Assembly: GCF_023973825.1 (NCBI RefSeq)
Contig: NW_027122924.1
Span: 78,501 to 142,500, forward strand
Source of the DNA: Plasmodium brasilianum
Lineage: Eukaryota; Apicomplexa; Aconoidasida; Haemosporida; Plasmodiidae
Direction: 5' to 3'
Length of the DNA: 64,000 nt
Shown here in pieces: positions 56,876 to 64,000 of this stretch. The notes beneath the pieces were generated by a model, which did not search any database, was not told where the DNA came from, and saw only the letters and a list, made by a program, of their open reading frames with translations. Made by a program: the position numbers and the translations under genes. The first letter of the stretch is position 1, and each line of letters begins with the position of its first letter.

Positions 56876-57124
56876 TTTTCGTTTTTGTATTCGTTTTTGT
56901 ATTCGTTTTTGTATTCGTTTTTGTATTCGTTTTTGTATTCGTATTTGAATTCGTTTTTGCTTTCGCATTTGCTTTCGTTTTTGCTTTCGCATTTGCTTTC
57001 GCATTTGCTTTCGTTTTTGCTTTCGCATTTGCTTTCGCATTTGCTTTCGTTTTTGCTTTCGCATTTGCTTTCGCATTTGCTTTCGTTTTTGCTTTCGCAT
57101 TTGCTTTCGCATTTGCTTTCGTTT
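56876..57124. repeat. 12-bp TTCG array (GTATTCGTTTTT then GCTTTCGCATTT)
   Basis: Twenty copies of a 12-base unit in two halves: GTATTCGTTTTT (five copies) then GCTTTCGCATTT and GCTTTCGTTTTT. Open on plus (FVFVFAFA; SFLLSHLL) and on minus (KQMRKQKR). Not a gene. Confidence 0.93.
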
Positions 57125-57348
57125 TTCTTATGATCTATAATTTTTGCTTAAAATTATAGTGTGGTATTTAAATGAATTTCTCTCCTTGCATGCCTTTTTT
57201 TTTTTTTTTTTTTTACCTTTTTAAATTACATATAGAGGGATATGTTATATATAAAACAAACGAAAATAAGCACATTTTGTGTCCAACAATTGTAAGGGTA
57301 AAAAACTTTGAAAAAGTGCATGTACGTGTGCATGTATATATGAATACT

Positions 57349-57400
<52 letters not shown>

Positions 57401-58313
57401 AACCCACGTAATCGGTTATATATAAATTTTGGAGGGTGTGTGTTTTGCTTAAGGGAATAATGCTTGTTAGAACGTATAAAATATTAAGTACTTTTTACCT
57501 TTAAATTGGCTTTAGCATTTTTATATGTTGTTTTCAAATTGAATAATTGTTCAGCAGTTATAGTAAGCCTTATATTATTTTAGTGTGCTATGGCCTTTTT
57601 TTTTTTGTTTTTGTTAATTACTTCGTTGAATTATAAATTAAAATGATATGAATGGGATTGAAGTACATTAATGCACAGTGCAAAAAATAAAATATATTTG
57701 GACGCAGAATAAGAATAAAGGAGAAATATAATTAACTTCTCCTGATTGCATACATGAGGAATTTTTGTAAAATAATAATTTAAAAAAGGGAAAGAAGTAC
57801 AACGATGTTTGCACAAATGTTTATACATATATGTATACATATCTGCGCACATGTATTTTTAAGTTAAAATACACAATTATAGGTAATTTCATTTTTTCAT
57901 TTCTTTCCTTTTTCTGTCGTACTCTAGTATTTCAAAGTAATATATACCCCCTCCTCCTCCGGCCTTAAAAATGTACATTTATTTATGTAATTATTTTTCA
58001 TGAAAACCTGAGCATTTAAGAAATACACACCTTATGTGTAAGTAATTTTATTATGTGCACACGTGCATATGCACATGCACATACATGGGTTTATATGTAT
58101 ATATATATATATATATACATACATAAATATATTTATGCGTTTGCTTATTTACATGTTCATAAATACATATATATACATATATTATATATATATATATATA
58201 TGTGTGTATATACTTTCACGTATTTAGACTTATTTTTAATGTTTTGTTGTATGTAGGGCATTTTTTAATTTGCCTATTCTTGAAAAGGTGTAATAAGCAA
58301 TTTAAGCTCCAAG

Positions 58314-58346
<33 letters not shown>

Positions 58347-59149
58347 TTTTATCAAGGTATAAAAAACCGTACTAAATATTTACCTGAACAGTTATAATCC
58401 TGATATGTGCATGCACCTTTTTTTTTTTTTTTTTTTCCCATGACCTTTTTTATAATGAAAAAGGGTTATAATGGCAAAAAAGATAAGCCCAATAGAGTGC
58501 TTATATTCATTGAGAAAAGGAATGTATTTTTAAAAATATGACGTGTATATATAAATATATATATACATATATACGTTTCGTTTTTTTAAAAAATTTGAGA
58601 TTAAGGGAAAAAGGACAAAGTTAATTCAAAAAGCACATTGTTTAAGTCTAAACGCATTTTAAATTGCAACAAAAATGTTCAATAAGAATATTACGATTTG
58701 GGAAAAAATAATGCACGAACTTTTTTGTATTTTCCTCTTGATCATATTTTTTTTTTTTTTTTTTATCCTATGTTAACCATTGAACCAATTAAGGATTAAA
58801 TGAATTAACATTCGGAAAATTAAAGATTAAAAAAAATATATATATATTAAATTAAATCAGATTACGTCAAATTAAGCCAAATTAGGCCAAATTAAGCCAA
58901 ATTAAGCCAAATTAAGCCAAATTAAGCCAAATATTTGTGTTACTACCAAATTAAAGAACAAATCAAATAAGCCGAAGGTTTAAAGCCAACACATTGTGCA
59001 TAATTATTTTTAAGCTCGTTATGTTATGTGATTTACATGAACAGTTAATAATATTTTACATTGCACATAAAAATCTTGTAAAAAAAAAAAAAATATTGAA
59101 AAATTGAAAAAATGAAAGGCATAAAGAAGTAGAGGAAGCAAACAAAATA

Positions 59150-59265
59150 ACGGGAGCAAACAAAATAAAAGAAGTAAACAAAATAAAGGAAGTAAACAAA
59201 ATAAAAGAAGTAAACAAAATAAAAGAAGTAAACAAAATAAAGGAAGTAAACAAAATAAAATAAAT
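59150..59265. repeat. 19-bp AAACAAAATAAAGGAAGT array
   Basis: About six copies of an 18- to 19-base unit, AAACAAAATAAAAGAAGTA or AAGG variants. The minus-strand YFVYF ORF is a shadow. Confidence 0.88.
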
Positions 59266-62164
59266 GAGAGAAATACATAAATTTTATATTTTTACACAGT
59301 TGATTTACATATTACTCAATTTTTATTTTTATGTAAAATGTTTGTACTGACATTTAAAGAGATAACTCCCTACTCGAGTGTTGCATATGCATAAGAATAA
59401 AAAGAAAAAAGAAAAAAAAAAAAAATTAATTAAATGGAAACAAATTAAAATACATTAAAATACCTTAATGTTAAAATATGTTAATGTGAAAATACGTTAA
59501 ATAAATTAAAATTATATAAATTAAAACAATTCCATTATAATAGTTATATGTTTATTTTAAGTGGAAAAGTCATGCATTTTTAATTTTCCCTTTTTTCATT
59601 TAATGTTTGCATATTTTTTCCTAGTTTTATTTTTATTTCCATTTAAATTTTTTGATCTCTTTTATGATTCTCTCTATATGTTATCATTTTAATTAAGAGA
59701 TCATCATCTTCTAAAATATGAATCTATACATATGATTAAATTTTTTACATTTCTACAGCAAATTAATTTATGTGCTTAAAATTTATCCTTTTTGACGAGG
59801 GATTGCAATCTACCCTACCCATATTTTATTTTTAATGAATTATGTATGAAAAACCAGATAACATGTATGCGTTGCATTGTTTCTGAAGCATATCTACGTT
59901 TTTACATTTATTTGCACGAAATATGTGTTTGTTTTTATGATATAAACGAGCGTACATAAACACGCATTTATATATGTGCATATATGTATGCATGTTAGTG
60001 TGCATATATAGTTATATTTGTTTATGCAGAGTTTACACATTTGCCCCTATATTATGACTCATCTGGTTCATAGAAGAATAATATAATTGTTCAAACTATT
60101 CATTTTGAATACTTTTTTTTTATTTTTTTTTATTTTATTTTATTTTTTTTTTTTGAATATCTCCTTACATAAATTTTTGAGGGACATGAATAAATTATAG
60201 AAAAAGATAGACAATTATAGTTAATATTGTGTACAAAAAAAAAAAAAAAAGAAAGAAAGAAATAATATATATTATATACATATTCTGTATATTAGTTTAA
60301 ATCTATTTTTATATTTTTATTTTTACTGATCTGTTTTCACTCTTTATTACTTACTATTTTAACTATTTATTCCCTAATATTAGTTGGTTTGCATTTTTTT
60401 ATATTTTTTTAATAAAACGATACAATGTTTTTAATAAAATATATATATAGAGAGAGAAAGAAATATATATATATTTATGTACACATACATGTATTACGTC
60501 TGTATGTATATTTGTTCGTAAGCCTTATATACTATTAAATTTTTTTCTCATTTGTTCATTCCTATGGCAGTTACTATTTTTTTTTAATTATGATAGAATT
60601 TAAAATTTTTATCACATATACAAGTTGATTGTTAAAGAGAAATACGTATTTTCCTTTTTCCTTTTTCATTTTTCCTTTTTCATTTTTCCTTTTTCATTTT
60701 TCCTTTTTCCATTTTTCCTTTTTCCATTTTTCATTTTTCATGTTCCATTTTCCTTTTTTTTTTTTATTTTATGAAACTCTGATTATGGAACAATATACTT
60801 TATTTGTTTTAAATGAAAAGAAGAAATTATATGAATACCTTTTACATAACGTGTGTTAAATGTGCATGAATTACACGTGCACATATAATACGCACGATAT
60901 ATATATATATATACATATATGTTTATGTATATGTATATAATTTTATTCACAGATCGTATACTCATTGTGCATTTATTAGGACCTTGAGAAATACGTATAT
61001 TAGTATAATCCTTATATATTAAAGATCTTATTTTTTAAAAATTAAGCATTTGTGTTTTTATGTTTACGAAATGAGAATAACACACACACACATGTTAATG
61101 GTGCATTTATTTTTTATTATGATAGAAAAAATAAAATATAATAAAATAAAATAATAAAAAGGTAAAAGATAATAATATAAATATATATACAATATATTAG
61201 TGTGCACGAGCTTCTACATAAAAAATTTATATATGTACATTTATCGTTTTTATTGTTCATAATTTATATATACGTATGCAATAATATATTTTATTTTTGC
61301 ATGAAAATATTTGTTTATTGGTTGAAGATAAAATTTATATTCAAAAAAATACATTCTGTGTTTCACAAAAAATCGAAAAATAAATTTTATTAAAATTTAA
61401 AAAGTAAAATATGTAAAAAAATTAAAGGAAAAAAAATATAATAAATTAAAATAAAATAAATTAAAATGTAATAAATTATAATATAATAAATTATAATATA
61501 ATAAATTATAATATAATAAATTATAATATAATAAATTAAAACATATTAAAATTTATTAAAATAAAATATAACAAGCCCATGATCGTTTTTCAGCTATTAC
61601 ATTATTTCCATTAAGCCTTGCTTTATATATACAGGTGTATATATATGTATATATATACATGTATACCTATATATGTACGTATGAGTATTTATCCTTATTT
61701 GATATTCACTATTATGAAAAGCATTTTATACATAGTGCAATAAAAAAAAAAAAAAAAAAAAAAAAACAGTAGGTAATTAAGGAGATATGTGCATATATAT
61801 ATATATGAATATATGTATACTTAGAGGCATGTATACGTACATATATATCTATATCATGTTACATTGTGAATCGCATATATAAGAATGATTTTTTCTTTAA
61901 AAATTATGCATGATTCTTTTAATCTGTAAAACATAATCGTATGTTTTTATAATTATGATTTTTTCATATACTTGTATATGCATAAATATGTATATATATG
62001 TGTGAAACGACTTAACTTTTTGTTCATTTATATTTATCCCATTTGTATGAATTATGAACATAATACACCAACAACGTATATTTTACAGTCCACCAAAAAT
62101 ACTAGTGAATGCACGTCATAATTCATAGCTAAGTTATTTTATATATAAATCAAACCATTTATAC

Positions 62165-62302
62165 GTATACTTGTATATGTGTATACTTGTATTTGTGTAT
62201 ACTTGTATTTGTGTATACTTGTATTTGTGTATATTTGTATATGCGTATATTTGTACATGTGTATACTTGTATGTGTGTATACTTGTATGTGTGTACTTGT
62301 AT
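62165..62302. repeat. GTATACTTGTATTTGT array
   Basis: Seven to eight 16-base units with core GTATACTTGTATTTGT, variants TTTGTATATGC and TTGTATGTGTGT. Open in one plus frame as Cys/Ile/Val-rich peptide. Confidence 0.88.
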
Positions 62303-64000
62303 ATGTGCATAAATGTTTATGCGTGTGTATGTATGTATGTATGTATGTGTAGAGGAAATATAAATTGATTAAAAAGAAGAAAATTAACGGAATAGAAAAT
62401 TAAAATTTTTCCTTTTTGCTATTTTTTTCTTTAATGCATATATTTTTAAGTATATAATTTATGAATTTTATTTTTATTTTTTTTTTTATTATTAAAATAC
62501 CACAACATGCTTTTTTAGGTATTTGTTTTTTCTCGTGTACATTCCACATTTGAGTAATTCATATTTACTTATTTACTCATTTGTTCATCTGTGTATTTAT
62601 TTAGTTAATTATTTGTATGTTTATGCTTCTTGCACATATTATTCGTGTTTGTATAGTGCACACAATAAAGTTAAATAGATGCCTTGAGTATATATATATA
62701 TATATATATATATACTTACATATGTATAAAAGAATATTCGTTTAATTAATTTTTTAATAGTCTATAAAAACACGCCAATTCGCCTGATTTAATTATGAAA
62801 TATGTTTCTGTGTATATAAATATATGTGTATATATATATTCATACAAATGTATATGTTATATTTTATGTGTTAAGCCCATCAGGGAGCAGAGTAATTATT
62901 ATTATTTCTGTTTAATCAAATAATATTTGTTCTTTGTATATATGTCCATATGTTTGAACCTTTGTGGACTATTAATTTTTATTATATTATATTTAATTAT
63001 ATTACATTACATTTTGTTTTATTTGTTTCTTTTATTTTTCACAGTTTTGTTTCTACAAACAAAGTAAATATACTTTAATTTTTAGTTATTTATTAACATG
63101 ATCATTTCGTTCACTTTTATTTGCTAGCTTTTTTTTTTTTTTTTTTTACCATTTTTTTTATGCACCTGTACGTAATTATAAGACGGGTTTGTCTCAGGAG
63201 ATCTTGCAGAGTTACAACATTTGCGAGTGTATACCTGTTTGTTTAAAAAAAAAAATAAAAAAACAAAAACAGATAAATAAAATAGAACAAATAAATAAAA
63301 TAAAACAAATAAATAAAATAGAACAAATAAATAAAATAAAACAAATAAAATAGAATACAGGAGTTTTTATGAGCCCCAAAAGTTTATTACACTATCTTAC
63401 ATTATATAATATACATTTATATATGTATATATATACACAAGTTTTTATATACATGTGTGCATCTTACTGATAACCTTGGGGTAAATCGTTTTCCTTCCAC
63501 TTATTAAGAATGACCCATGGGTGTTAAATACATGAGTTGTTCCCACATCATAATAATGTGTGCTCATATTTGTGCATTATTAATTAGCTAGTTACATATG
63601 TGTCAGTATAAAGACATGTACATAACATGCAGAGTAATGATATTATAATATTTATTTTCATTTTAAGGTTTAATTAGATAACAATAAAAGAAAATATAAA
63701 AAACAAAATAATAAAATAAAGATATAAAATAAAGTAAAAAAAATACATACATATGTTTTTCTACCTTTTAATTGAAGAAAACAAAATATTATACCTATCT
63801 TTGTTATTCATTTATTTTGTTTGTTTATTTTATCCATATATATGTTATTTATTTTATTATTTTATTATTTTATTATTTTTTTTTTATTTCTTTTACTTTG
63901 TACATGAATATATATCTGATTAAAATGATATCAATTAACGTTTTTTATGCCAATTATTACATTGTAAAATTATTATCAATCATGTGTACACATATATGTT

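Larger units (their letters stand above)
55438..64000. other. Gene-poor 8.5-kb AT-rich region
   Basis: No coding region, tRNA, rRNA or known snRNA could be supported. It contains (AT)n tracts (for example 56016-56046, 57354-57388), many poly(A)/(T), and several small arrays: 56875-57125 (TTCG units), 58868-58930 (CAAATTAAGC), 59150-59265 (AAACAAAATAAAGGAAGT), 60650-60755 (CCTTTTTCATTTTT), 61440-61555 (AATTATAATATAAT), 62165-62300 (GTATACTTGTATTTGT) and 63270-63355 (AATAAATAAAATAGAAC). A less AT-rich island at 63180-63240 and another at 63470-63560 are unique. It probably includes a long upstream region of a gene beyond the right edge, or a promoter-rich untranscribed block. Confidence 0.55.

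Noticed and set aside
61120..61560. Centromere-like AT-rich block
   Set aside because: Too short compared with Plasmodium centromeres (about 2-4 kb of extremely AT-rich repeats) and not clearly more AT-rich than its flanks.
55438..64000. tRNA, rRNA or spliceosomal RNA genes
   Set aside because: No T-loop GTTCGAATC-type core, U6-like segment or rRNA segment could be recognised by eye; covariance searches were not available.

Overview
The window is nuclear chromosomal DNA of a malaria parasite (Plasmodium). The base composition is strongly AT-biased. Intergenic DNA and introns are packed with poly(A)/poly(T) tracts, (AT)n and minisatellites. Genes are split by short T-rich GT-AG introns, and proteins carry Asn/Ser/Lys-rich low-complexity insertions. 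Two neighbours, an apicoplast-type MnmA and an ATG8 ending in a bare glycine, are typical of Plasmodium, and from memory this gene order resembles the ATG8/MnmA region of P. falciparum chromosome 10. The repeat style recalls the P. malariae/P. ovale group, but the species is not proven from sequence.

Left part (1-19250): a truncated minus-strand gene resembling MYCBP-associated protein (probably flagellar); a minus-strand RsfS/Iojap ribosome-silencing factor; a plus-strand NSUN5-type rRNA m5C methyltransferase; a minus-strand cytoplasmic dynein intermediate chain; a poorly resolved small spliced gene; a 904-residue coiled-coil protein; and a dynein roadblock light chain whose first exon appears to be only the ATG.

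Middle (19251-42044): a 10-exon RBM34/Nop12-type nucleolar RNA-binding protein; a candidate tiny spliced gene; ATG8; apicoplast tRNA 2-thiouridylase MnmA; an Asn/Ser/Lys-rich protein of unknown function; and a minus-strand 1151-residue protein with a PH-like domain. ATG8 and MnmA both serve the apicoplast. The NSUN5, RBM34 and eL30 genes serve ribosome biogenesis or the ribosome, RsfS silences organellar ribosomes, and the two dynein subunits belong to one motor.

Right part (42045-64000): the most striking gene is a 24-exon, 1254-residue TMEM94-like P-type ATPase relative (43944-53775). All exon phases were reconstructed by hand. Its phosphorylation motif (D-S-S-S instead of D-K-T-G) and hinge motif (V-G-N-S instead of T-G-D-G) have lost canonical catalytic residues, so it looks like a pump-like protein that cannot use normal P-type chemistry. 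It is followed by the minus-strand ribosomal protein eL30 gene. The last 8.5 kb holds no gene I can support.

Recurring oddities: three apparent reading-frame switches exactly at long coding poly(A) tracts (one in the RBM34 gene, two in the unknown Asn-rich gene); another frame switch in the small gene near 10.6 kb; many tandem repeats, several open in all three frames; and a long perfect inverted repeat just upstream of eL30.
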